A stretch of 8,629 bases of DNA from an uncultured Collinsella sp. (GCA_902478935.1 CABSMV010000083.1:1-8629); one strand, 5' to 3'. Positions 1-6,433 are shown, numbered from the stretch's first letter. Notes: generated by a model not told the origin, from the letters alone. Translations and numbers: made by a program.

Positions 1-329
1 CAGTTGGCCCCAAAGGACAGGATGCCGCCATCGCCAAACAGCAGCGCCTGCAGCGCCAGCGCAACCGAAACCGCAATGGCCGCGGCCTCGGGACCCAGCA
101 GCAGCGCGATGAGCGCGCCGCCGACGGCGTGACCCGTGGTACCGCCGGGCAGCGGCACATTGAACATCATGAGCAGGAAGGAGAACGCGGCGCAGATGCC
201 CAGGAAAGCCATGTGCTCGCGATCGAGCGTGGCGCGCACCTTCTTGATGCAATGGGCCCACACGGGAACCATTGCCACTGCCAGCACGGCATCGGTCTGC
301 GGGGACAGATAATTATCTGGAATGTGCAT
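1..329 (-). CDS. cbiM: NikM/CbiM-type nickel/cobalt ECF transporter substrate-binding protein (partial, N-terminal 109 codons)
   Basis: Integral membrane S-component of an ECF-type nickel or cobalt importer; in this family it works with a small NikN/CbiN or NikL partner, a CbiQ-type transmembrane protein and a CbiO-type ATPase. The translation starts MHIPDNYLSP, the family's N-terminus, whose free amino group and His2 bind the metal. His67 lies in the conserved PLPGGTTGHAVGGAL segment (residues 59-73), matching the third metal-binding position known in NikM. The conserved LLFGDGGILSFGAN stretch follows at about residues 96-109. Hydrophobic segments are visible at about 12-28, 41-58 and 69-97. 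ATG at 327-329 is preceded by GGAGG five bases upstream. The 3' part lies outside the window, so neighbouring transporter genes cannot be seen. The NikR-like operator upstream favours nickel (nikM) over cobalt, but sequence alone does not fix the metal. Confidence 0.93.
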   Translation of the reverse strand, partial: MHIPDNYLSPQTDAVLAVAMVPVWAHCIKKVRATLDREHMAFLGICAAFSFLLMMFNVPLPGGTTGHAVGGALIALLLGPEAAAIAVSVALALQALLFGDGGILSFGAN

Positions 330-386
330 GTACGCCTCCCGGTTATCGGCGCACGGAATTGCAACGCCGCTTGAATCACCTTTCCA

Positions 387-414
387 GTGTTACGTAATGT
401 CAGATTCGTAACAC
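387..414. promoter_or_regulatory. Candidate NikR operator (28-bp perfect dyad)
   Basis: GTGTTACG (387-394) and CGTAACAC (407-414) are perfect 8-bp inverted arms around a 12-bp spacer. The total length of 28 bp equals that of the E. coli NikR operator (6-bp arms, 16-bp spacer), and the GTGTTAC/GTAACAC half-sites resemble those described for NikR in several non-enterobacterial lineages (recalled knowledge). The dyad starts a few bases downstream of the predicted transcription start of the NikM/CbiM gene, where a bound repressor would block transcription. Nickel-dependent repression is inferred; no nikR gene is in the window. Confidence 0.7.
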
Positions 415-424
415 GCCGCGGGCT

Positions 425-453
425 ATCATAGCAAAACGGCGCACTGCCGACAA
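425..453 (-). promoter_or_regulatory. Predicted sigma70-type promoter of the NikM/CbiM gene
   Basis: On the minus strand TTGTCG (453-448) is separated by exactly 17 bp from TATGAT (430-425). The -10 box is preceded by TGC, giving an extended -10. Transcription would start near 418, directly ahead of the NikR-like dyad, leaving a leader of about 90 nt before the ATG. I see no cobalamin riboswitch in that leader. Confidence 0.68.
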
Positions 454-467
454 AGCAGCACGCCGTT
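435..467 (-). terminator. Candidate intrinsic terminator of pheST, overlapping the next promoter
   Basis: Arms AACGGCG (435-441) and CGCCGTT (461-467), then a symmetric CA/CA internal loop, then CTGC/GCAG and a 7-nt loop form a 13-position hairpin. On the minus strand it is followed by a short run (GTTTTGC), so it could end transcripts leaving pheT about 110 bp upstream. The hairpin contains the -35 box of the NikM/CbiM promoter. A weaker 6-bp hairpin (CGCTGA/TCAGCG, 550-569) lies just after the pheT stop but has no T-run. The T-run here is short, so confidence is moderate. Confidence 0.4.
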
Positions 468-575
468 ATGTAATGCGCGTGTCATATATGCAGGCTCAAC
501 GGTGCCTTATACCGGGCATAGCAGTCACGTAGGACTCGGCAGCAGCCACCGCTGACCCATACCTCAGCGCAGAAC

Positions 576-3029
576 CTAGCCGCGGACCTCGCCGTTTACG
601 CCCTTGCACACCTTGGTAACGATCTTCTGGTGCGCCTTCTCGACCTCTTCGCTGGTGAGCGTGTGGTCGTCGGAGCGATACGTAAGCGCAAAGGCCATGG
701 ATTTCTTGCCCTTGCCGATGCGGACCGGATCGCGGTAGACATCGAACAGGCGCACGCCCTCGAGCAGTTTGCCGCCGGCACTCGTAATACGACGCTCAAG
801 ATCCTCGCAGGTCACAGTGTTGTCGACCACGATAGCAAGGTCGTGCTCAACGGCCGGGTACTGCGAGAACTCACGGTAGTTCTCCTGGTTGCGGGCGCCC
901 TTGATCAGCTTGTCCAGGTCGAGCTCAAAGGCAACGACGACCTCGTCAATGCCCATAGCCTCGCGTGCCTCGGGGTGGATCTCGCCAACCCAGCCCAGCA
1001 CGGTACCGCCCGAGAGCACCTCGGCAGCACGACCCGGCTGCAGGAAGGCATAGCTCTCGCCCTCGACGGGACGGAAGCGAACCTTCTCGATGCGCAGCTG
1101 GGCAAGCAGCTCCTCGACGATGCCCTTGCCAAAGAAGAAGCGCAGCTTGCGGTACTTCATGCTCCAGGACTGCTCGCTCCACTGGCCCGAGAGCACACCC
1201 GCCACGGACTTGGTCTCCTTGGGCAGGCTGGCGTTCTCGCGACCGTGGAACAGGCTGCCGACCTCGTACAGGTGCACGTTGGGCGTACCGTGCGCCTCGT
1301 TGTAGGCCACGGACTGTAGCAGGCCCGGCAGCAGCGAACGACGCATCTCGGTCTGCTCGGCCACCAGCGGGTTCATGAGCACCACGGGGCAACCGCGGCC
1401 CTCGGTGGACATGCCGATCTTCTCCAGGTCGCCCGGGGCGGCAAAGCCAAAAGTCGTGGTCTCGTTGAGGCCGCAGGCGCGCAGGATCTCGCCGACCTTG
1501 CGGGTGAGCTTCTGCTCGCGGGTCAGGCCGCCAATATGGTTCTTGGCGGCCGGGATGGTCGCCGTCACACGGCCCATGCCCCACAGGCGCAGGACCTCCT
1601 CGATCAGGTCGATCTCGCGCGGCAGGTCGGGACGGAAGCTCGGCGGGGTGACCATGAAGTCATCGCCGTCGCGCTCGACGGTGCAGCCCAGGCGGGTGAG
1701 CGAACGCTCGATAAACTCGGGCTCGATGTCGGCACCGCAGATGGCATGCACGCGGGCCAGGCGCAGCTTGATGCTGTCGATAGTCTTGGGCGCAGGGAAA
1801 ACGTCGACATAGCCGGGAGCAACCTCGCCGCCGGCGATCTCCTCGATCAGCGCGCAGGTAACGTTGGCAACATCCACGCAACCGGTCTCATCGACCTGAC
1901 GCTCAAAGCGAATGGAGGCATCGGAGATCAGCGACAGGTCGCGGCTGGTGTGCGAGGTGCGACCGGCGTTGAAGCAGGCGCTCTCGACCATCACGTCGAC
2001 GGTATCGTCCTCAATCTCGGAATCCATGCCGCCCATAACGCCGGCCAACGCCACGGGGCGCTCGCCGTCGGTGATAAGGCCCATGCCGGCGTCGAGCACG
2101 CGCTCCTCTCCGTCGAGCGTCGTGAACTTCTCATCCTGCTGGGCGGCGCGAACCACCACGCGGCGCCCGCCCTCGCGCTCGGCAAAGGTGTCCAGGTCAA
2201 AGGCGTGCAGCGGCTGACCGGTGAGCATCATCACGTAGTTGGTGATGTCGACGATGTTGTTGTGCGGGCGTACGCCCAGGGCGTTGAGGCGCTTGACCAT
2301 CCAGTCGGGCGAGGGGCCGACCTTCACGTTGCGCACGATGCGGGCGACGTAGCGGTCGCACAGGCCCTCGTCGGCAATCTCGACCGAAAGCTCGTCGTCG
2401 GTCGCGCGGCCGGTCTCGGCCTTGATGGCAGGCAGCTCAACGTGGAAATCGCGGTCGAAGATGGCGCCGGTCTCGCGGGCCATGCCGATCATGGACAGGC
2501 AATCGGGACGGTTGGGCGTGATCTCGCAGTCAAGCACGGTATCGCTCGAGCCCACGTACTCGGCAAACGGCATGCCGCAGGGCGTATCCTCGGGCAGGAT
2601 CATGATGCCGGAGTGATCGCCGCCCAGGCCGAGCTCGCGCGCGGAGCAGTTCATGCCCATGGACACGACGCCGCGAAGCTTGCTCTTCTTGATCTTGACG
2701 TCACCGGGAAGCACGGCGCCAATCATGGCCGTGACGATGTGGTCGCCGGCCTCGAAGTTCTGCGCGCCACAGACGATCTGCAGCGGAGCAGGGTTGCCGT
2801 CGGCGTCGAGATTCTTGTCGCCCACATCGACCGAGCACACATACATGTGGTCGCTATCGGGGTGCGGGGTCTTGGTGAGCACCTTGGCGGTCACCACGTG
2901 GTCGAAGGACTCGCCCACGGTGTCGATCGCCTCAACCTCGGTGCCGGTACGGATATATTCGTCCGAAAGGGTCTTGGGATCCTCCGGAATATCGATCATG
3001 GTCTTGAGCCAGTCGTAAGAAACGCGCAT
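576..3029 (-). CDS. pheT: Phenylalanine--tRNA ligase beta subunit
   Basis: Beta subunit of the cytoplasmic (alpha-beta)2 phenylalanyl-tRNA synthetase, which charges tRNA-Phe; the beta subunit binds tRNA and edits mischarged Tyr-tRNA-Phe. The 817-residue product is of normal length for the long bacterial form. Domains in order: N-terminal MRVSYDWLK segment; EMAP/OB-fold tRNA-binding domain (about 42-155, with PHPDSDHMYVCSVDVG and QIVCGAQN); a TPNRPDCLS motif (171-179); B3/B4 editing domain (about 210-390, with HNNIVDITNYVM); B5 domain (about 405-475); a catalytic-like core; and a C-terminal FDX-ACB anticodon-binding domain (about 720-817, starting near YPAVEHDLAIVV). ATG at 3027-3029 has GAAAGGAG about nine bases upstream, and the stop is TAG. 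It lies 63 bp after pheS with no terminator or clear promoter between, so the two are probably co-transcribed from the T-box leader. Confidence 0.98.
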   Translation of the reverse strand: MRVSYDWLKTMIDIPEDPKTLSDEYIRTGTEVEAIDTVGESFDHVVTAKVLTKTPHPDSDHMYVCSVDVGDKNLDADGNPAPLQIVCGAQNFEAGDHIVTAMIGAVLPGDVKIKKSKLRGVVSMGMNCSARELGLGGDHSGIMILPEDTPCGMPFAEYVGSSDTVLDCEITPNRPDCLSMIGMARETGAIFDRDFHVELPAIKAETGRATDDELSVEIADEGLCDRYVARIVRNVKVGPSPDWMVKRLNALGVRPHNNIVDITNYVMMLTGQPLHAFDLDTFAEREGGRRVVVRAAQQDEKFTTLDGEERVLDAGMGLITDGERPVALAGVMGGMDSEIEDDTVDVMVESACFNAGRTSHTSRDLSLISDASIRFERQVDETGCVDVANVTCALIEEIAGGEVAPGYVDVFPAPKTIDSIKLRLARVHAICGADIEPEFIERSLTRLGCTVERDGDDFMVTPPSFRPDLPREIDLIEEVLRLWGMGRVTATIPAAKNHIGGLTREQKLTRKVGEILRACGLNETTTFGFAAPGDLEKIGMSTEGRGCPVVLMNPLVAEQTEMRRSLLPGLLQSVAYNEAHGTPNVHLYEVGSLFHGRENASLPKETKSVAGVLSGQWSEQSWSMKYRKLRFFFGKGIVEELLAQLRIEKVRFRPVEGESYAFLQPGRAAEVLSGGTVLGWVGEIHPEAREAMGIDEVVVAFELDLDKLIKGARNQENYREFSQYPAVEHDLAIVVDNTVTCEDLERRITSAGGKLLEGVRLFDVYRDPVRIGKGKKSMAFALTYRSDDHTLTSEEVEKAHQKIVTKVCKGVNGEVRG

Positions 3030-3092
3030 CTAACTGGTCTCCTTTCATAAATGCGGCTTTGAGCCGGAAACTGCAACTAAGAAGAAAGCGTT

Positions 3093-4169
3093 CTAGAACT
3101 GGTTCAAGAACCTCATGTCACCAGTCATCAACGTGCGCAGGTCGGGCAGGTCGTAGCGCAGTGCCGCGACGCGCTCGGCGCCAATACCAAAGGCGAAGCC
3201 GGTGTACTTCTCGGGGTCGATGCCGCAGTTGATCAGGACGTTGGGGTCGACCATGCCGCAGCCCAGGATCTCGATCCAGCCGCTGTGCTTGCAGAAGTTG
3301 CAGCCCTTGCCGCCGCAGACGTGGCAGCTCACGTCCACCTCGCAGCTAGGCTCGGTGAAGGGGAAGAAGTGCGGACGGTAGCGCGTCTTGCGGTCCTCGC
3401 CAAACATGCACTTAACAAAGTAGTCGAGCGTGCCCTTAAGATCGCCAAAGGTGATACCCTCGTCGACGACCAGGCCCTCGATCTGGTTGAACTGCGGCAG
3501 GTGGCAGGCGTCGGCCGTGTCGGGACGATAGACGGTGCCCGGGCAGATCATGTAGATGGGCGGCTTCTGCGACTCCATGGTGTGGATCTGTACGCCCGAG
3601 GTCTGGGTGCGCAGCAGCACGTCGGACTCGCCATGGGCGTGAGCCTCGGGGTGCGCGACGCTGCCGGGGTTGTTATCGACCACGTAGAAGGTATCGCGGG
3701 CCGAGCGGCTCGGGTGATCCATGGGGGCGTTGAGCGCAGTGAAGTTGTAGTAGGAAGTATCGACCATGGGGCCGGACTCGACGGTGTAGCCGATGCCGCA
3801 GAAGATGTCCTCGGCCTCCTCGATGATCTGCTTGATCAGGTGCTGGTGACCGATCTGCGGACGGATGCCCGGCAGCGTGATGTCGACGGCCTCGTGCTCG
3901 AGTGCGTGCTTGAGGGCGGCGGCCTTCATCTCGGTGGTGCGCTCGTCGAGCATGCCCTCGATCAGCTGGCGCATCTCGTTGGCGCGCTTGCCCATCATGG
4001 GACGATCCTCGGGGGCGAGTTTGCCCATCATGCGCATCAGGCCGGTGATACGGCCCTTGCGGCCGAGCAGCTCAACGCGCGCGGCCTCGAGCTTTGCGGC
4101 ATCGTCGGCGCCTGCGACGAGCTCCTTGGCCTCTTCCTCGAGTTTGACCAGATCATCAATCAGACTCAT
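3093..4169 (-). CDS. pheS: Phenylalanine--tRNA ligase alpha subunit
   Basis: Catalytic subunit of phenylalanyl-tRNA synthetase, 358 residues (E. coli 327, Bacillus about 344). An N-terminal helical coiled-coil tRNA-binding arm (about 1-90) precedes a class II synthetase core. Core motifs include RTQTS (187-191), GTVYRPDTADACHLPQFNQ (211-229) and the motif 3 region GFAFGIGAERVAALR (324-338). Ala326 matches E. coli Ala294, which shapes the amino-acid pocket. Cys282, 285, 290 and 293 form the CxxC-x4-CxxC cluster seen in many Gram-positive PheS. A His-rich insertion (about 165-184, HPEAHAHGE) precedes RTQTS. The start is ATG at 4167-4169, with AAAGGGA just upstream. The frame stays open up to an ATG at 4278-4280, but that codon lies inside the attenuator hairpin and the extra residues match no PheS, so it is rejected. 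Confidence 0.98.
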   Translation of the reverse strand: MSLIDDLVKLEEEAKELVAGADDAAKLEAARVELLGRKGRITGLMRMMGKLAPEDRPMMGKRANEMRQLIEGMLDERTTEMKAAALKHALEHEAVDITLPGIRPQIGHQHLIKQIIEEAEDIFCGIGYTVESGPMVDTSYYNFTALNAPMDHPSRSARDTFYVVDNNPGSVAHPEAHAHGESDVLLRTQTSGVQIHTMESQKPPIYMICPGTVYRPDTADACHLPQFNQIEGLVVDEGITFGDLKGTLDYFVKCMFGEDRKTRYRPHFFPFTEPSCEVDVSCHVCGGKGCNFCKHSGWIEILGCGMVDPNVLINCGIDPEKYTGFAFGIGAERVAALRYDLPDLRTLMTGDMRFLNQF

Positions 4170-4188
4170 GTCTTCCCTTTCGTCTCTC

Positions 4189-4238
4189 GCGTATCCGCGC
4201 TCCGGGACGGCTGACGCCGCCCGATGCTGCGGATGCGC
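4189..4238 (-). repeat. Inverted repeat in the pheS leader, between the attenuator and the RBS
   Basis: GCGTATCCGC (4189-4198) and GCGGATGCGC (4229-4238) pair over 10 positions with one mismatch. They enclose a GC-rich segment that can pair further (CGGG/CCCG). The structure lies in the 85 nt between the T-box terminator and the pheS start and ends about 10 nt before the ribosome-binding site. A role in translation or mRNA stability is possible, but nothing shows it. Confidence 0.35.
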
Positions 4239-4254
4239 GGCCCGGTTCGGTAAC

Positions 4255-4293
4255 AAAAAACCGTCCTCGGGCATGTGCATTGCCCAAGGACGG
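4255..4293 (-). terminator. T-box attenuator (intrinsic terminator of the pheST leader)
   Basis: The arms CCGTCCTTGGGCA (4293-4281) and TGCCCGAGGACGG (4273-4261) pair over 13 positions, with one G-U wobble and a 7-nt loop. Six T residues follow on the minus strand (4260-4255). The 5' arm is shared with the antiterminator formed by the T-box element, which is the usual switch by which uncharged tRNA prevents termination. Confidence 0.93.
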
Positions 4294-4534
4294 TTGAATT
4301 CCGCGGTACCACCTTGTTTGACCCGGCGGATGTCTGGCCCGCTGCGCCCACTCTGCGCCCCTTATCGCGAGGCTCACGGCTTCCCTACTGGGGCTTCGCC
4401 GCCGCTGGCCGCGCGCCCGTTGAGGTTGCTGCTCGGGAGTGAACGCTTGGCCCTTGCCACCGCAGGAAGGCTTGCAGCCCATGACCTTCCCTCTCTTGCC
4501 GGCGACGCGGCGGGCAAAACCCTCTCCGTCAACG
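4255..4534 (-). ncRNA. T-box riboswitch, phenylalanine-specific (pheST leader)
   Basis: A cis-acting RNA that senses uncharged tRNA-Phe and lets transcription continue into pheST when charging is low. Stem I is closed by CGTTGA (4534-4529) with TCAACG (4423-4418). Its 5' side carries the AGAGAG bulge motif (about 4496-4491) and an apical GGAAGG/CCTTCC hairpin (4490-4465) with a GGGCTGCAAG-type distal loop. The specifier is TTC (4443-4441), followed by A and CTCC (4439-4436), which pairs with GGAG (4527-4524). UUC is a Phe codon, matching the gene controlled. The T-box element AAGGTGGTACCGCGG is at 4315-4301. Its UGGU bulge (4311-4308) complements an ACCA acceptor end, fitting discriminator A73 of tRNA-Phe. 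AAGG (4315-4312) can pair with CCTT (4289-4286) to form the antiterminator, which competes with the terminator. The intervening stem II/III region (about 4417-4316) is GC-rich and I did not fold it in detail. Confidence 0.95.
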
Positions 4535-4545
4535 CATTGGGCTAT

Positions 4546-4551
4546 AGGATA
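4546..4551 (-). promoter_or_regulatory. Predicted -10 box of the pheST promoter
   Basis: TATCCT (4551-4546) preceded by TGT forms an extended -10 on the minus strand. Transcription would start near 4540, a few bases before the first base of T-box stem I at 4534, which is where a T-box transcript should begin. No good -35 box is seen at the expected distance (GGCGAT at 4574-4569), so the call rests on the extended -10 and its position. On the plus strand of this divergent region (4535-4672) I saw no convincing promoter for the carboxypeptidase gene. Confidence 0.5.
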
Positions 4552-4672
4552 ACACATTTCGCGAGCGCATCGCCGCGTTCCGTTTTGTTCGCGCTGGGTA
4601 CAAGGCAGGTAGCTGTGCAAATTGGCCGCGCACCCGCCTGCGGCGCTCGGCCTGCGAGATTAAGGATACGGT

Positions 4673-6256
4673 ATGGGAAAGAAACTCGATAAGAAGGCCC
4701 AGGCCGCCGTGGCAAAGGCTGCCAAGGGCGTCAAGGCTGCTAAAGTCGACAAGGCCGTCAAAAAGTTCCGCAAACTCGAGGGCAAGCTGTGGACTCGCGA
4801 GTACCTGCTCAAGATTGCCGAGTTCGATGGAGCGACGATTGCTCCTGCCAACGGTGCTGCCGCCCGTGCCGACGCCATGGGCACGCTTGCCGGCGAGCAT
4901 CACAAGCTACTGACCAGCGAGAAGTCCGTTGAGCTCGTACGCTCGTTAGCGCGCGAGACGGTTGCAGGCGGACACGTAGACGACCCGCAGCTGCTCGACG
5001 AGATCCGCGTGCTCGGCCGCGACCAGCGCGAGGCAAGCGTTATTCCTACCGAGGAGGCCGAGGCCTGGACCAGGCTCACCTGCGAAGCCGACGCCGTGTG
5101 GCACAAGGCCAAGACGGCCAATGACTGGGCGAGCTTTGAGCCCTATGTGGATAGAATCGTCGCCCAACTTAAGCATCAGGCCGAACTCATGGACCCCAAG
5201 CGCGACCCATACGACGTTTGGCTCGACCAGTACGAGCGCGGCCTTTCTGCCGAGAGCTTCGACGCGTTTTGCGAGGAGGTCAAGGCCACGGTCGTGCCGC
5301 TCGTGCACGCCATCGGCGAGCGCGGCCAGCAGCCCGATGCCGACTTTTTGCACGCCCGCGTGCCCGAGGCCGCCCAGCGCGCCATGAGCTTCGACCTGAT
5401 GAAGCTCGTCGGCCTGAACCTGGACGACACCACGCTTGCCTTTACCGAGCACCCGTTTAGCGAGGGCTTTGCCGTGGGTGACGCGCGCATCGCGACACAC
5501 ATCTACGAGGACGATTGCATCTCCAACGTCTACAGCATCATCCACGAGGCGGGGCACACCATGTACGAGCTGGGCGTCAATCCCGCCTATGCGCGCACCT
5601 GCCTGGAGGGCGGCACCTCCATGGGCATCCACGAGAGCCAGAGCCGCTTCTTTGAGAACACCGTGGGCCGCAGCCGTGCCTTTATGGGACCGCTGCTCGA
5701 GGTGCTGCGCCGCCACGCGCCCGAGGTCTACGGCAACGTAGACGAGGACACGCTCTACCGCGCCGTGAACATCGCGCAGCCGTCGTTGATCCGCACCGAG
5801 GCCGACGAGCTCACCTATCCGCTGCACGTTATGGTGCGCTACGAGATCGAGCGCATGCTGTTTGCCGGCGAGGCCACGGCCAAGGACATCCCCGCACTTT
5901 GGAATCGCTTTATGAACGAGTACCTGGGCATTCCCGTTCCTGACGACACGCACGGGTGCCTGCAGGATACACACTGGAGCGGTGGCTCGTTTGGTTACTT
6001 CCCCACCTATGCGCTGGGCAGCGCCTACGACGCCATGTTCGTGCCGGCCATGTGCCGCGACGGCATCGACCTTACCGGTGCCTGCGCGAGCGGCGATCTG
6101 GCGCCCGTCCGTGCCTGGCTGGGCGAGCACATTTGGCAGTGGGGCCGCGCCAAGGACGCGCCGGAGCTCATCAAGGGCGCGTGCGGCATGGCGTTCGATG
6201 CCCGCTACTACTGCAGCTACCTGCAGGACAAGTTCACCGCGCTCTACGAGCTGTAA
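4673..6256 (+). CDS. M32 family (carboxypeptidase Taq-type) metallocarboxypeptidase
   Basis: Cytoplasmic metal-dependent carboxypeptidase that removes C-terminal residues from peptides; probably a peptide-recycling enzyme. No signal peptide is seen. All M32 signatures are present: HPF (260-262), DARIAT (270-275, family DxRITT), HEAGH (291-295), HES (320-322), IRTEAD (373-378, family I/VRxxAD) and GCLQDTHW (428-435, family GxxQDxHW). His291, His295 and Glu321 are the expected metal ligands, Glu292 the catalytic base. The spacing of 30 between first His and last Glu equals that in Pyrococcus carboxypeptidase. At 527 residues it is slightly longer than the usual 500 or so because of a Lys/Ala-rich N-terminal extension (about 1-38). 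ATG at 4673 has AAGGA six bases upstream; the next Met (residue 69) would remove conserved N-terminal sequence. It is divergent from pheST and convergent with glmM, so likely a single-gene transcript. Confidence 0.95.
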   Translation: MGKKLDKKAQAAVAKAAKGVKAAKVDKAVKKFRKLEGKLWTREYLLKIAEFDGATIAPANGAAARADAMGTLAGEHHKLLTSEKSVELVRSLARETVAGGHVDDPQLLDEIRVLGRDQREASVIPTEEAEAWTRLTCEADAVWHKAKTANDWASFEPYVDRIVAQLKHQAELMDPKRDPYDVWLDQYERGLSAESFDAFCEEVKATVVPLVHAIGERGQQPDADFLHARVPEAAQRAMSFDLMKLVGLNLDDTTLAFTEHPFSEGFAVGDARIATHIYEDDCISNVYSIIHEAGHTMYELGVNPAYARTCLEGGTSMGIHESQSRFFENTVGRSRAFMGPLLEVLRRHAPEVYGNVDEDTLYRAVNIAQPSLIRTEADELTYPLHVMVRYEIERMLFAGEATAKDIPALWNRFMNEYLGIPVPDDTHGCLQDTHWSGGSFGYFPTYALGSAYDAMFVPAMCRDGIDLTGACASGDLAPVRAWLGEHIWQWGRAKDAPELIKGACGMAFDARYYCSYLQDKFTALYEL

Positions 6257-6321
6257 GGATTGACCAGCACGCCATCGCCAACGCCAACCATGTTGACGCT
6301 AATGTCTTGGCAACGTCAGCG

Positions 6322-6422
6322 AAAACGGCCCCAAGCGAGCAAGGTGACGTGAAATGAAAGGGCGCTCACCTTCTGGTCGCGCCCTTGAAATTGAACGTCA
6401 GATTGCCGCTTGGGGCCGTTTG
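6322..6422. repeat. Inverted-repeat unit with 15-bp arms and flanking 5-bp direct repeats (MITE-like, or a nested terminator)
   Basis: AAACGGCCCCAAGCG (6323-6337) and CGCTTGGGGCCGTTT (6407-6421) are perfect 15-bp inverted arms enclosing 69 bp. CAGCG lies one base outside each arm (6317-6321 and 6423-6427), as a target-site duplication around a small non-autonomous element would. An 8-bp direct repeat AACGTCAG also occurs at 6312-6319 and 6394-6401. There is no coding sequence inside. Alternatively this is simply a nested terminator of two convergent genes, since on the minus strand the outer arm ends in GGCCGTTTTC. The inverted repeat is certain; the mobile origin is a guess. Confidence 0.5.
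6358..6386 (-). terminator. Candidate bidirectional intrinsic terminator between the M32 gene and glmM
   Basis: AAGGGCGC (6358-6365) and GCGCCCTT (6379-6386) are perfect 8-bp arms. The stem continues through an ACC/GGT helix with a four-base loop. On the minus strand the stem is followed by a T-rich but interrupted stretch (TCATTTC), so it fits best as a terminator for glmM. On the plus strand the following bases are GAAATTG, a weak T-tract. It lies in the middle of the 15-bp inverted-repeat unit. Confidence 0.5.
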
Positions 6423-6433
6423 CAGCGTCGAGC

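Noticed and set aside
330..386. Cobalamin or nickel/cobalt riboswitch in the NikM/CbiM leader
   Set aside because: No B12-box-like sequence or multi-stem structure is visible in the 90-nt leader; the operator dyad is the better explanation for control.
1536..3050. Long open frame (504 codons) on the plus strand opposite pheT
   Set aside because: It is antisense to a clear gene; its Gly/His/Asp/Val-rich product is the typical artefact of a GC-rich codon pattern read in reverse, and it has no recognisable domain.
3285..4214. Long open frame on the plus strand opposite pheS
   Set aside because: It is antisense to a fully conserved pheS, with low-complexity Val/Leu/Asp/His composition and no domain.
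4170..4280. In-frame upstream ATG giving PheS 37 extra residues
   Set aside because: The codon lies inside the T-box terminator hairpin, the extra residues match no known PheS N-terminus, and the ATG at 4167-4169 has its own ribosome-binding site and starts like known PheS proteins.
4156..4620. Open frame of 154 codons on the minus strand through the pheST leader
   Set aside because: The stretch is explained by the T-box RNA, and the frame begins upstream of the predicted transcription start.
4946..6130. Long open frame (394 codons) on the minus strand opposite the M32 gene
   Set aside because: It is a shadow of the M32 reading frame, which carries all catalytic motifs; the antisense product is low-complexity.
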